A stretch of DNA of 64,000 nt from Actinomadura hibisca NBRC 15177 (GTDB lineage Bacteria > Actinomycetota > Actinomycetes > Streptosporangiales > Streptosporangiaceae), in NCBI RefSeq assembly GCF_001552635.1, contig NZ_BCRO01000026.1:166088-230087 (forward strand). Reading direction: 5' to 3'. The translations under genes and the position numbers were made by a program. The notes under the pieces are model-generated. The model was not told where the DNA came from, searched no databases, and saw nothing but the letters and a program-made list of their open reading frames with translations. Shown here in pieces: positions 41,805 to 50,911 of this stretch (the first letter of the stretch is position 1; every line of letters starts with the position of its first letter).

Positions 41805-43315
41805 CCGTACTGATCGCCGGTGGCGGGCCGGTCGGCCTGGCGACCGCGCTGGAACTCGCCCACCACGGCGTCGCCTCGCTGGTCGTCGAGCCGCGTGCCG
41901 AGGTGTCATGGCTGCGGCCGCGCGCCAAGACGACCTCGGCCCGCACCATGGAGCTGTTCCGCCGCTGGGGCGTCGCGGACCGGGTTCGGGAGCGGGCGGC
42001 GCTGCCCGTCTCCTGGTCCGATCAGGCCGTGTTCACCACCGGGCTGCTCGGCCGAGAGGTCACCCGCTTCCACGGCTGCTTCGGCCTCGACCTGACCGGC
42101 GACGACCGGGCCGCCGAACCGGGGCAGCAGATCGGGCAGCCCGCGATCGAGCAGGTCCTGCGCGAGGCGGTCGCCGCGTCACCGCACGCGCGGCTGGAGA
42201 CGGGGTGGACGCTCATTGGCTTGGTCGAGGACGGCGACGGCGTCACCGCGACGCTGTCCGGCCTTGACGGTGCGACGCGCGAGGTCCGCGCCGACTACCT
42301 CGTCGGGGCCGACGGTGCCTGGAGCAAGGTGCGCGAGGCCATCGGCGTCGTGTACGAGGGCAGCGCCGACGAGCGGCCCAACTTCAACATCGTCTTCCGC
42401 GCGCCCGGCCTGGCGGAGCGTGTCCCGCACGGCCCGGCGATCCACTACTGGGTGCTCGACCCGGAGCAGCCAGGGCTCGTTGGCCGCATGGACCTGGACG
42501 ATCTGTGGTGGTGCATCGCCCAGGGCGTCACCCAGGAGGTCGGTGAGGCGGATCCGTTGCGCCTCGTCCGCGCCCTGGTGGGTGACGCCATTGACGCCGA
42601 GATCGTCGCGACCGACCCGTGGAAGGCGAAGCTGCTGCTGGCCGAGCGGTACGGGACGCGCCGCGTCTTCCTCGCCGGGGATGCCGCGCACCTGAACCCG
42701 CCGTGGGGCGGGCACGGCTTCAACACCGGCATCGGTGACGCGGTCAACCTCGGCTGGAAGCTCGCCGCCGTCCTGTCCGGCTGGGCCCCCGCGACCCTGC
42801 TGGACAGCTACGAGGCCGAGCGCCGCCCGATCGCCGCGCGGACGATCGAGGAGGCCGCCCGCAACATGGCGACCCTGGCGCCCGAACTGTCCGATCCGCG
42901 GCTGACCGGCGACGACGCGGAGTTCGCCGCCGCGCGCCCTGCCGTCGCCCGCGCCGTCCAGGAGTCCAAGGACGGCGAGTTCCACAGCTTGGATCTTGTC
43001 CTCGGCTACAGCTACCGGGGCTCGTCCTTGGTTACGGGGGATGTGGGTGGGCGGCTTGACCACCGCTGGCTCGCGCCCGGCGACTCTCTGTATGACCACC
43101 TCGGCCGCGGCTTCACGCTGGTCGGTGACCTGGACCGGCCCGAGACGGAGGAGTTCGTCAAGGCGGCTGCTGAGGAGGGCGTTCCGCTGGAGACCTTCCA
43201 TCATCGGCTTGGCGGCCTCGCGCTCGTGCGGCCTGACCAGCACGTCGCCTGGACGGCGGGTACGCCCGGCTCTGCAAAGGAGGTTCTGCGGCGCGCCATC
43301 GGTCACCCCCGCTGA
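41801..43315 (+). CDS. FAD-dependent aromatic monooxygenase, copy A
   Basis: A 504-residue class A flavoprotein monooxygenase (PheA/TfdB/MhpA group). FAD-binding GxGxxG in IAGGGPVGLATALEL at the N-terminus, the DG-type motif YLVGADGAWSKVRE near residue 165, and the GDAAHLNPPWGGHGFNTGIG motif near 290. A C-terminal thioredoxin-like tail follows. It hydroxylates phenols or aromatic acids using NAD(P)H. The start is within the stop of the extradiol dioxygenase gene. The stop codon lies inside the first unit of a 30-bp tandem repeat. Confidence 0.92.
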   Translation: MTVLIAGGGPVGLATALELAHHGVASLVVEPRAEVSWLRPRAKTTSARTMELFRRWGVADRVRERAALPVSWSDQAVFTTGLLGREVTRFHGCFGLDLTGDDRAAEPGQQIGQPAIEQVLREAVAASPHARLETGWTLIGLVEDGDGVTATLSGLDGATREVRADYLVGADGAWSKVREAIGVVYEGSADERPNFNIVFRAPGLAERVPHGPAIHYWVLDPEQPGLVGRMDLDDLWWCIAQGVTQEVGEADPLRLVRALVGDAIDAEIVATDPWKAKLLLAERYGTRRVFLAGDAAHLNPPWGGHGFNTGIGDAVNLGWKLAAVLSGWAPATLLDSYEAERRPIAARTIEEAARNMATLAPELSDPRLTGDDAEFAAARPAVARAVQESKDGEFHSLDLVLGYSYRGSSLVTGDVGGRLDHRWLAPGDSLYDHLGRGFTLVGDLDRPETEEFVKAAAEEGVPLETFHHRLGGLALVRPDQHVAWTAGTPGSAKEVLRRAIGHPR

Positions 43316-43444
43316 CCGCGCCATCCCACCTCTCGCTCCGGCTGACCGCACCAACCCACCGGCCGCTCCCGCAGACCGCACCATCCCTCGCGGCTGCTCC
43401 CGCTGACCACGCCTCCGCCTCCGCTGACCGCGCCCCCCACCCCA
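43311..43444. repeat. ~30-bp degenerate tandem repeat at the monooxygenase stop
   Basis: Five imperfect units, each starting gctgaccgc or gcagaccgc: 43311-43340, 43341-43370, 43371-43401, 43402-43422 and 43423-43444. The first three are full length (30-31 bases; consensus gctgaccgcaccatcccacc followed by a gctcc end). The last two are shortened. The first unit contains the monooxygenase stop codon. Confidence 0.75.
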
Positions 43445-43514
43445 CCCGGTCCCGCTTCTCCCGTCCCCGTCCCCCGAGGCCGGGAAGCGGGGCCTTCGCG
43501 TAAGGAGAACCCCC

Positions 43515-44735
43515 GTGACCGCCACCCTCGCCCCACCGGCGACCCGCGCCCGCACCGGCGCGCTCGCCCTGGCGTGCCTGATCCTCTTCATCGACGGCTA
43601 CGACCTGTTCACCCTCGGCACCATCGGGCCGAGCCTGATGCACGACCGGTCGTGGGGCGCGACGTCGTCCACCATGGGCACGCTCGGCGGTCTCACCGCC
43701 CTCGGCATGCCGTTCGGGTCCATCCTCGCGGGCTGGTCCGCCGACCGGTGGGGCAGGCGCGCCCCGATGGTCGCCTCCGTCGCGTGGATCTCGGCGGCGA
43801 TGCTGGCGGCGGCGCTCGCGGGCGACCTCGGCCAGCTGGGCGCGGCGCGGTTCTGCACCGGCATCGGCATCGGCGCGCTGGCCCCGCTGGTGTCGGCGTT
43901 CGTCGTCGACCACGCGCCGGAGGGACGCCGCACCCTGCACCTGGCGATCTCGCTCGGCGCGATCGGGGTCGGCGGCACCGCCTCGGCCCTGCTCGGCCGG
44001 GTCCTGTTCCCCGAGCACCACTTCCAGACGTTGTTCTGGATCGGCGTCCTGCCCGTCGTGCTCGTCCCGCTGATCTGGCGCATGATCCCGGCCGGTCCCG
44101 TGCACCGGCCGCAGGCGGCGCAGCCTACGGACGGCCGGCGCGCCCGCGTCGCCGAGCTGTTCGCCCCCGCGACGCGCCGCAACACCGTCCTGCTCTGGAT
44201 CGCGACGTTCATGAGCATGGCGCTGGTCTACAGCACGACCGCCTGGCTGCCGACGATCATGATGAAGAACGGCTACCACTTGAGCTCGTCGCTGGAGTTC
44301 CTCATCGCCTTCACCATCGGGGCGAGCCTCGGCGGGCCGCTGGTGTCGCTGCTCGCCGACCGGGGCCACCTCAAGGCCGTCACCGTCGCGACGTTCGTGC
44401 TCGCCGCCCTCGCCCTGCTCACGCTGAGCTCCAACCAGCCGCGGGCACTGCTGCTGGTGGTGTCGGCGCTGGCCGGGCTCGGCTCGCTGGGCTGCCAGAA
44501 CATGGTCATCGCTTGCCTGTCGTCGACCTACCGGCCCCACCTGCGCGGCACGGCGCTCGGCGTCGGGCTCGGCGTCGGGCGGCTGGGCGCGATCGCCGGG
44601 CCGGTCTACGTGTCGGCGGCGACGGCGCTGGTCGCCTCGCCGCGCGCCGGGTTCGTCGCGTTCATGATCCCCGCGGTGCTCGGCGCGGCCGTGGTCTCGC
44701 TGCTGCCTCGGGTGCTCGCCCCGTCGCAGGAGTAG
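43515..44735 (+). CDS. MFS aromatic acid transporter (AAHS/PcaK-like)
   Basis: A 406-residue membrane transporter with about 12 helices. The TM1 motif DGYDLFTLGTIGPSL is the DGxD signature of the aromatic acid:H+ symporter family (PcaK, BenK, MhpT), and AGWSADRWGRRAPM is the MFS loop motif. It would import the pathway substrate, such as a benzoate- or phenylpropionate-like acid; the exact acid is unknown. Its GTG start follows TAAGGAGAA. It is the last gene of the rightward B unit and is followed by a strong bidirectional terminator. Confidence 0.88.
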   Translation: MTATLAPPATRARTGALALACLILFIDGYDLFTLGTIGPSLMHDRSWGATSSTMGTLGGLTALGMPFGSILAGWSADRWGRRAPMVASVAWISAAMLAAALAGDLGQLGAARFCTGIGIGALAPLVSAFVVDHAPEGRRTLHLAISLGAIGVGGTASALLGRVLFPEHHFQTLFWIGVLPVVLVPLIWRMIPAGPVHRPQAAQPTDGRRARVAELFAPATRRNTVLLWIATFMSMALVYSTTAWLPTIMMKNGYHLSSSLEFLIAFTIGASLGGPLVSLLADRGHLKAVTVATFVLAALALLTLSSNQPRALLLVVSALAGLGSLGCQNMVIACLSSTYRPHLRGTALGVGLGVGRLGAIAGPVYVSAATALVASPRAGFVAFMIPAVLGAAVVSLLPRVLAPSQE

Positions 44736-44745
44736 GGGAACGGCG

Positions 44746-44786
44746 AAAGCCCCCGGCGACCACGCTCATGGTCGCCGGGGGCTTTT
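44746..44786. terminator. bidirectional terminator
   Basis: aaagcccccggcgacca (44746-44762), loop cgctca, tggtcgccgggggcttt (44769-44785), then another t. Perfect 17-bp arms end in A-run/T-run on both strands, between the convergent MFS gene and the last gene (MDR-B) of the nine-gene leftward unit. Confidence 0.93.
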
Positions 44787-44792
44787 CGCGGG

Positions 44793-45893
44793 TCAGGGGT
44801 TGACGACCGCCATCCAGATCGGCTCTTCCCGGCTCTGCATCGCCGCGACCGCCTTCTCGGCCTCGGCCAGCGGGAACCGGTGCGTGATCAGTTCGTCGGC
44901 GGACAACACGCCCCGGCCGAGCAGGTCCAGGACCTCCAGCGCGTCGGTCCGGGTGCACGAGCGCGTCCCGATCAAGCGCTTGCAGGCGACCATCAGATCG
45001 GCCAGTGTGAACGGCAGCGGGGCCCGGTTGGCGCCCATGTGGACGAGCGTCCCGCCCGTCGCCAGCGCCGCCATCGCCTGCGCCGACACGGGCCCGACCG
45101 GCATGTAGTCCAGCACCGCCGCCGGACCGCCGGGCACCAGATCGTGCAGCGCGCCCGTCAGGCCCCCGGCGGTCTCCCAGCCGTCCGGCAGGTCCTCCAG
45201 CGCGACGGCCTCGGCCGGGATGCCGCCCGCCAGCGGACGCACCGCCGCCAGCCGCTCCGCGCTCCGCCCCACCAGGACAAGCCGACCGGCACCGAAATGC
45301 CCGGCCAGCTTGACCGACGCCGTGCCCATCGTCCCGGTCGCCGCCGTGATGACGACGGTCGCACCGAGCGGCACCTCGGCGCATTTCAGCGCGCGCACCG
45401 CATTGGCCAGGTCGTGGACCTTCGCGCCGACGTCGAAGCTCACGGCGTCGGGCAGCGGGTCGATCAGCCAGGCCGGGACGCGCACGTACTCGGCGAGCCC
45501 GCCATCGTGGTACGCGTCGTAGAGCGGCATCGGGACCGGGCTGAACGCCGCGTGCCCGATCATCGCCTGCTGGGCGCACATCATCTCCCGGTCGGTCCGG
45601 CAGTAGACGCAGTTCCGGCAGGTCAGGTTCGGGTGCACGCGGACCCGGTCGCCGACGGCGAGGCCGGTGACCTCGCTACCCAGCGCCGCGACCGTCCCGG
45701 CGGCCTCGTGGCCGAGCGTCGTCGGCAGGTGCTTGAACGCGCCGAGCGCGAGCAGCGTCATCATGCCGGGCGCGAGCCCGGCGGCGGCGACCTTCACCAG
45801 CACGTCGCCGGGCCCCGGTTCCGGGACGGGGATCTTGGCGAGGCGCAGGTCGGCGGAGCCGCGGTCGGCCCGGACGGCGAGCATGGTGGTCAT
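44793..45893 (-). CDS. zinc-type MDR dehydrogenase, copy B
   Basis: A 366-residue MDR enzyme, paralogue of those at 34.5 and 49.8 kb. Structural-zinc loop CRNCVYCRTDREMMC, GHEAAGTVAALGSEV, and a Rossmann motif in AATGTMGTASVKLAGHFG. As in copy A, the catalytic-zinc Cys position reads AAAGLAPGMMTLL, without Cys. GAGGAGACC precedes the ATG. It is the last gene of the leftward nine-gene unit, 19 bases after DLH-B. Retention of three copies suggests distinct alcohol/enone steps or substrates. Confidence 0.88.
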   Translation of the reverse strand: MTTMLAVRADRGSADLRLAKIPVPEPGPGDVLVKVAAAGLAPGMMTLLALGAFKHLPTTLGHEAAGTVAALGSEVTGLAVGDRVRVHPNLTCRNCVYCRTDREMMCAQQAMIGHAAFSPVPMPLYDAYHDGGLAEYVRVPAWLIDPLPDAVSFDVGAKVHDLANAVRALKCAEVPLGATVVITAATGTMGTASVKLAGHFGAGRLVLVGRSAERLAAVRPLAGGIPAEAVALEDLPDGWETAGGLTGALHDLVPGGPAAVLDYMPVGPVSAQAMAALATGGTLVHMGANRAPLPFTLADLMVACKRLIGTRSCTRTDALEVLDLLGRGVLSADELITHRFPLAEAEKAVAAMQSREEPIWMAVVNP

Positions 45894-45912
45894 GAGGCGG
45901 TCTCCTCGCGGG

Positions 45913-46620
45913 TCAGGCCGGGAGGTGGCGGTCGAGGAAGGTGTGCGTGCGCTCCCACGCGAGCGCGGCCGGCTCGTCGCGGTACATGTGCGGGCGGGCG
46001 TCGCAGGCGAAGGCGTGGCCCGCGCCGGTGTAGACGTGCTGGGCGAACTCGACGCCCGCGCCGCTCAGCGCGTCCTCGATCGCCGCGACCTGCTCGGCGG
46101 GGATCGTCGGGTCCTCGGCCCCCACGTGCAGCAGCAGCGGGGCGTCGATGGACTTCGCGCGGTCCAGGACGGCGTGCGGCCCGGCGGCGATGCCGGGCCC
46201 GTAGAACACGACGGTCGCGGCCAGGCCCGGGATCGCGGTGGCGGCGGTGAAGGCGGCACGGCCGCCGAAGCAGAACCCGACGACGGCCGTCCGGCCCGCC
46301 GCGACGCCCTTGCCGTCCAGGTGGGCGAGGGCGGCGCGGACGTCGGTGACGATCTGGTCGGCGTCGATCGCGCCGATCAGCGGCATCGCCTCGGCGTGCT
46401 GGTCGTAGCCGAGCGTCCCGACGCCGTTGCGGTGGAACAGATCGGGCGCGACGGCCAGGAATCCGCGCTCGGCGAACCGGCGGGCGATGTCCTGGATGTG
46501 ATCGTTGACGCCGAACGCCTCCTGGAGGACGACGACGGCGCGCGTCGCGGGGCCGTCCGGGCGGGCGACGTACAGGCGCATCGGCCCGTCGGCGGTCTCG
46601 ACGGTGGTCCACTCGGTCAT
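45913..46620 (-). CDS. dienelactone hydrolase family protein, copy B
   Basis: A 235-residue protein closely similar to copy A, with the same opening (EWTTVETADGPMRLYVARP versus DWTTIETTDGPMRAYTARP) and an intact triad: Cys in GFCFGG, Asp in GAEDPTIP, His in GAGHAFACD. It differs from copy A mainly by very high GC3. GAGGAGACC lies upstream and its ATG overlaps the TAXI-B stop by 4 nt. It probably hydrolyses a lactone or ester intermediate. Confidence 0.9.
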   Translation of the reverse strand: MTEWTTVETADGPMRLYVARPDGPATRAVVVLQEAFGVNDHIQDIARRFAERGFLAVAPDLFHRNGVGTLGYDQHAEAMPLIGAIDADQIVTDVRAALAHLDGKGVAAGRTAVVGFCFGGRAAFTAATAIPGLAATVVFYGPGIAAGPHAVLDRAKSIDAPLLLHVGAEDPTIPAEQVAAIEDALSGAGVEFAQHVYTGAGHAFACDARPHMYRDEPAALAWERTHTFLDRHLPA

Positions 46621-47588
46621 GCTGAGGTCTCCTCGTTCTCGGGAAGAGCGTCGTAGTAGGCGGCGGCGCCGGGGTGCAGGGGCACGGGGGAGCGGCCCAT
46701 CGTGGCCGGGTCGAGCGGGTAGGTGACGGGGCTGCGGTCGGGCGGCAGGTGCCGGTACTGGCGCTCGATGACGTCGCGGGTCTCGCCGAGCACCCAGGCG
46801 ATGGCGTAGGCGACGTCGTCGGGCAGGTCGGCGCGGGCCAGCACGAGGAAGTCGGAGAAGTCCAGGGTGCGGAACCGGGGGCAGCCGGGGAACTGGCCTT
46901 CTTCGATCGTCGCGGCGGGCCAGGAGTAGTCGGCGGCCAGGCCGTCCAGGACGTCGGGCTCGACCTCCAGGAAGTGCAGGTCGCCGCCGAACTCCTGCCA
47001 CGCCGGGAGCATGATGGCCTCGTGAATGACGGCGTCGGCGCGTCCGGCCAGCACGTGGGCGAACGTCTCCCACGGCCGCTCGTCCTCCAGGAAGCTGCCG
47101 CCCCAGCCGAGCACGTCGATGCCGGACCGTTCCAGGAGTTGGTGGGCGGCGATGCCAACGTGGTTGGTGCCGTCGTCGCCCGAGGTCGCCAGCGTGAGCG
47201 CGGGCTTGCGTTCCCGTAGCTCGGCGAAGCTCGTGACGCCGAGCGAGCGCCGCACGCCCATGACGAGCCGGTCGCGCTGCGGGACGACGCCGAGCGCGCG
47301 CAGGTCGGGGAACGGCTCACCGGTGAACAGGCCCCGCCCGTCCAGCGCGGCGGTGGCGAACGCGGCGGGCGTCGTCAACGCGACGTGGACCTCGCCGCGT
47401 CCGACGGCACGGACGGCGTCGGCGTAGCCGCGGCTGTTCCAGATCGCCACGCGGGTGTGCGGCCCGGCGCGGTCGGTGAACTCCTGGGAGATCCAGCCGC
47501 ACACGCGGTGCAGGTTGGCCGCGCCCCAGTCGCCGCGCAGGTGCAGGGTCAGGGAGCGATCGATCTTCGGTTCGGGTGGGCGGGTCAT
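46617..47588 (-). CDS. signal-less TAXI-type solute-binding-fold protein, copy B
   Basis: A 323-residue close paralogue of TAXI-A. It opens MTRPPEPKIDRSLTLHLRGD with no export signal, then ANLHRVCGWISQEFTDRAG, RGEVHVALTTPAAF, VVPQRDRLVMGV, DFSDFLVLARADLPDD and the TAXI-typical end PLHPGAAAYYD. The start is fixed by GAGAGGACGCC and a 4-nt overlap with the upstream monooxygenase, so an upstream signal peptide cannot have been missed. Placement between a monooxygenase and a dienelactone hydrolase argues for a metabolic rather than transport role. Confidence 0.8.
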   Translation of the reverse strand: MTRPPEPKIDRSLTLHLRGDWGAANLHRVCGWISQEFTDRAGPHTRVAIWNSRGYADAVRAVGRGEVHVALTTPAAFATAALDGRGLFTGEPFPDLRALGVVPQRDRLVMGVRRSLGVTSFAELRERKPALTLATSGDDGTNHVGIAAHQLLERSGIDVLGWGGSFLEDERPWETFAHVLAGRADAVIHEAIMLPAWQEFGGDLHFLEVEPDVLDGLAADYSWPAATIEEGQFPGCPRFRTLDFSDFLVLARADLPDDVAYAIAWVLGETRDVIERQYRHLPPDRSPVTYPLDPATMGRSPVPLHPGAAAYYDALPENEETSA

Positions 47589-49156
47589 GGCGTCCTCTCG
47601 AAGTAGGGGGCGAACACCGTGCGCAGCGCGGCGATGCGGGCGGCGGGGACCACGGCGGCGATGTAGCGGTCCGGCTTGACCAGGACGAACCGGCCCCGGG
47701 CCGCGCCGAGCGCGGCTTCCAGGCGGCCGTCCGCGTCGGCGATGGCCTGCCGCCCGTCCTGGGGAGAGGGGAGCCGGTCGCCGAGGACGATGTCGATGCG
47801 CGTGCCGGGTACGGAAGGGACGCGTGCCCAGTCGTCAGGGGTGACATCGACGCCGAGGAGGGCGAACCCCTGGCCAAGCACATCGTCCAGGAGTTGGGGA
47901 CGCAGGCTCGGCGGTACCAGGACCCTGGGCTGCGGAAGCTGGGTGCCGGTGAGCGGGTGTTCGCCTTTGACGAGACCGGCGGTGTGCACGGCGCGCGGCC
48001 GGAACCGCATCTCGGCCAGGTAGCGATGGCCTGGGCGGCTGAGCAGCAGGGTCCGGACGACGGTGTCGCGCAGCAGGGCGCGGCGGCGGCTGGTGGTCAT
48101 GACGACCTCGCCGAGCCGCTCGGAGAACCGCACCATGGCGGCGGCGTGCGGGCGGCGCTCGGGCTCGTAGGTGTCGAGCAGCGCGGGGCGGGCCCGGCCG
48201 TGCCAGACCTCGGCGATCTTCCAGACGAGGTTGGCGGCGTCGCGGACCCCGGAGTTGAGGCCCTGGCCCGCGAACGGCGGCATCATGTGCGCGGCGTCGC
48301 CGAGCAGGAAGCAGCGGCCGTCGCGCCAGCGGTCGGCGACGACCGCGTTGAAGGTGTAGTTGGTGGCGCGTTCCACCTGCTCGGGGGTGATCTCGCGGTA
48401 GGGCGCGACGAGCCGCCGGATCGTGGCGAAGTCGGGCCGGGTGCCGCCCTCGCCCTCGGCCGGGTCGAGCCGGAACTCGTAGCGGCAGCGCCGGTCGCGC
48501 CCGGCGACGATGACGGTCGGGCGGCCGGGACGCCCGAGGTGCATGCCGTAGCGCTCGTCGTGATGGTCGCCGAGGGTGTCGGCGACCAGCCACACCTCCC
48601 GGTGGCTCGTGCCGGTCATGCCGATGCGCAGCAGCTCGCGGACGGTGCTGCGGCCGCCGTCGCAGCCCAGGACCCAGCTCGCGGCCAGCTCGGTGACGTC
48701 GTCGCCGGAACGCAGGTGCGCGACGACCTCGGTGCCCCGGTCGTCGATCGCCACCAGCTCGGTGTCGAACCGGACCTCGGCGGTGGTGTCCTTCAACGCC
48801 TCCACCAGCGCTCGTTCCAGCTCGGGCTGCGCGAACTGGTTCTTGAAGGTGTAGCCGAGCCGGTAGGGCTCGGGGCCACGGGCCTGGAACAGCGGGCGGC
48901 CCTTGCGGTCGTAGTAGCGGGTGCCGGTGCCCGGCACGACGATGCCGAGGATCGTGTCGGCGAGGCCCGCGGCCTGGAAGGTGCGCAACGACTCGTCGTC
49001 CAGGCTGATCGCCTTGGCCTCGTCGCTGGTCGCGGCGTTGCGCTCGATCACGACGGCCGGGACGCCGCGCGCCGCCAGCAGGTTCGCCGCCGTCAGCCCG
49101 ACCGGCCCGGCGCCGACGATGAGGACGGGGAGGCGTCCGGGCGTGTCATCGGCCAT
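47585..49156 (-). CDS. FAD-dependent aromatic monooxygenase, copy B (MhpA-like)
   Basis: A 523-residue class A flavin monooxygenase resembling 3-(3-hydroxyphenyl)propionate hydroxylase. VLIVGAGPVGLTAANLLAAR (FAD), WVLGCDGGRSTVRE (DG motif) and FLLGDAAHMMPPFAGQGLNS (second FAD motif) are intact; the C-terminal tail is thioredoxin-like. It differs considerably from copy A, so the two probably act on different ring substrates. The start is 1 base from the aldolase-B stop; the stop overlaps TAXI-B. Confidence 0.92.
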   Translation of the reverse strand: MADDTPGRLPVLIVGAGPVGLTAANLLAARGVPAVVIERNAATSDEAKAISLDDESLRTFQAAGLADTILGIVVPGTGTRYYDRKGRPLFQARGPEPYRLGYTFKNQFAQPELERALVEALKDTTAEVRFDTELVAIDDRGTEVVAHLRSGDDVTELAASWVLGCDGGRSTVRELLRIGMTGTSHREVWLVADTLGDHHDERYGMHLGRPGRPTVIVAGRDRRCRYEFRLDPAEGEGGTRPDFATIRRLVAPYREITPEQVERATNYTFNAVVADRWRDGRCFLLGDAAHMMPPFAGQGLNSGVRDAANLVWKIAEVWHGRARPALLDTYEPERRPHAAAMVRFSERLGEVVMTTSRRRALLRDTVVRTLLLSRPGHRYLAEMRFRPRAVHTAGLVKGEHPLTGTQLPQPRVLVPPSLRPQLLDDVLGQGFALLGVDVTPDDWARVPSVPGTRIDIVLGDRLPSPQDGRQAIADADGRLEAALGAARGRFVLVKPDRYIAAVVPAARIAALRTVFAPYFERTP

Positions 49157-49157
49157 G

Positions 49158-49838
49158 TCAGGCGTCCTTTCGGAGGAGGTACCGCCAGCCCGCGTCGAGC
49201 TGCGCGGCGGGCCAGCACTCGGCGCGCTTGGCGGCGGCCTCCGCGGCGTCGGAGTGCACGCGGACGGGTCCGGCGGCCATGGCGGTGAGCTGGACGCGGC
49301 AGGCGCGGTCGAGCAGGACGGCGTGCATGACGGCCGCGCCCGCCGTCGGCCCGGCCGCGACGAGCCCGTGCTTGGGCATGAGCGCGGCGGGCGCGTCCCC
49401 GAGCGTCTCGGCCAGGGCGGATCCGAGCGCGGGGTCGGTGACGAGGCCGCCGGTCAGCGTGAAGCGCGGGACGTCGGCACCGCCGAACAGCGCGCCGTCG
49501 TGGGACAGCGGGAGCAGGGGGACGCCGAGCGCGGCGAACGCGACGGCCGCCTCGGCGTGGGTGTGCACCGAGCAGTGCAGGTCCGGGTGCCGCCGGAGGA
49601 TCTCCAGGTGGATGTGGACCTCCTTGTGCGGGGTGCCCTCGCCGCGCAGCACCTCGCCGTCGAAGGAGACGAGTTGCATCCGCTCCTCGTCCACCTCCTC
49701 GAAGCCCCAGCCGGGGGCCTTGATCCAGACGCCGTCGCCGGACGGGTCGCGGACGGCGGCGTGGCCCCACACCAGGTCGGACTGCCCGGCGGCGGCCAGG
49801 GCGTGGTGCGCGCGGATCGCGGTGCTCCGGGCGTTCAC
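49158..49838 (-). CDS. class II aldolase/adducin family protein, copy B
   Basis: A 226-residue paralogue of the copy at 38.5 kb, with the metal site conserved (HKEVHIHLEILRR, VHTHAEAAVAFA, PKHGLVAAG). GTG overlaps the MDR-C stop by 4 nt. It probably performs metal-dependent aldol cleavage or decarboxylation of a hydroxy-keto acid released by ring cleavage. Confidence 0.88.
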   Translation of the reverse strand: MNARSTAIRAHHALAAAGQSDLVWGHAAVRDPSGDGVWIKAPGWGFEEVDEERMQLVSFDGEVLRGEGTPHKEVHIHLEILRRHPDLHCSVHTHAEAAVAFAALGVPLLPLSHDGALFGGADVPRFTLTGGLVTDPALGSALAETLGDAPAALMPKHGLVAAGPTAGAAVMHAVLLDRACRVQLTAMAAGPVRVHSDAAEAAAKRAECWPAAQLDAGWRYLLRKDA

Positions 49839-50911
49839 GGGTGGATCACCGCCATCCAGATCGGTTCCTCGCGGCCGTGCAGCAGGTCCAGGGCGTCGTT
49901 GACGTCAGGTAGCCGGAAGCGGTGGGTGATGAGTTCGTCGGCGGTCAGCTCGCCGGAGCCGAGCAGGTCGAGAACGCGGCGGGTGTCGGCGCGGGTGCAG
50001 CCTCGGGTGCCGACGATGCGCTGGCAGCGGTGCTGGAGGTCACGCGCGGAGCCGGGCAGCGGCGCGGTGTTGCCGCCCATGTGCACCAGGGTTCCGCCGG
50101 TGGCGAGGGCGGCGAGGGCCTGGCCGGTCCCCGGGCCTTCGGGCAGGAAGTCGATCACCGCGTCGATGCCGTCGGGGGCCGCCGCGCGCAGCCGGGCCGT
50201 CAGGTCGTCGGGCGAGGAGTCGTTGAGGGGGACGGTCGCGACGGGCAACGTGCTGAGCGCGGCGACTGGCGCGAGGCGCTGCTCCGACCGTGCGACCAGC
50301 ACCAGCCGCGCGGCCCCGAAGAACGGCGCGAGCTTGATCGTCGCGGTGCCCATGGTGCCGGTCGCGGCGGTGACGGCCAGCGTGCCGCCGGTCGGCAGGT
50401 CCGCGCAGGCCAGCGCGCGGGCGGCGTTGCCGAGGTCGTGCAGCTTGGCGCCCAGGTCGAAGCCGACGCCGTCGGGGAGCGGATCGACCAGCCGGGCCGG
50501 AACCCGCACGTACTCGGCGAACCCGCCGTCGTGGTAGCGCTCGTACAGCGGCATGGGCCCGTGGCCGTGCGCGCCGTGCCCGATCATCGCGGCGGACGGG
50601 CACATCTGCTCGCGGCCGGACCGGCAGTACGCGCAGGCACCGCAGGACAGGACCGGATGCACCCGGACGCGCGCGCCGACCAGGCCCGCGTCGACGTCGG
50701 TCCCGGCGGCCTCGACGGTGCCCGCGATCTCGTGGCCGGGCGTGCTCGGCAGGTGCTTGAAGGAGCCGCGCGCCAGGAGCTTGCGCAGGCTGGGCGCGAG
50801 CCCCGCGGCGGCGACCCTGACCAGGACGTCGTCCGGGCCGGGCTCGGGCACCGCGACCTTCTCCACGACCAGCGGCCCGGTGGTGCCGTGGGCGCGGGCG
50901 GCGAGCATCAT
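49835..50911 (-). CDS. zinc-type MDR dehydrogenase, copy C
   Basis: A 358-residue MDR enzyme with structural-zinc loop CGACAYCRSGREQMC, GHEIAGTVEAAGTDV, and Rossmann motif AATGTMGTATIKLAPFFG. As in copies A and B, the catalytic-zinc Cys is replaced (AAAGLAPSLRKLL). The ATG overlaps the bicupin-B stop by 4 nt. This copy is more diverged from A and B than they are from each other. Confidence 0.87.
   Translation of the reverse strand: MMLAARAHGTTGPLVVEKVAVPEPGPDDVLVRVAAAGLAPSLRKLLARGSFKHLPSTPGHEIAGTVEAAGTDVDAGLVGARVRVHPVLSCGACAYCRSGREQMCPSAAMIGHGAHGHGPMPLYERYHDGGFAEYVRVPARLVDPLPDGVGFDLGAKLHDLGNAARALACADLPTGGTLAVTAATGTMGTATIKLAPFFGAARLVLVARSEQRLAPVAALSTLPVATVPLNDSSPDDLTARLRAAAPDGIDAVIDFLPEGPGTGQALAALATGGTLVHMGGNTAPLPGSARDLQHRCQRIVGTRGCTRADTRRVLDLLGSGELTADELITHRFRLPDVNDALDLLHGREEPIWMAVIHP

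Noticed and set aside
39189..41909. A 906-codon leftward frame through FAH, extradiol dioxygenase and GntR-B
   Set aside because: Only its last part is the GntR-B protein; the rest is the antisense frame of two well-supported rightward enzymes.
43311..43444. CRISPR or attachment-site repeats after the monooxygenase
   Set aside because: Units are contiguous tandem copies with no unique spacers, and no integrase is nearby.
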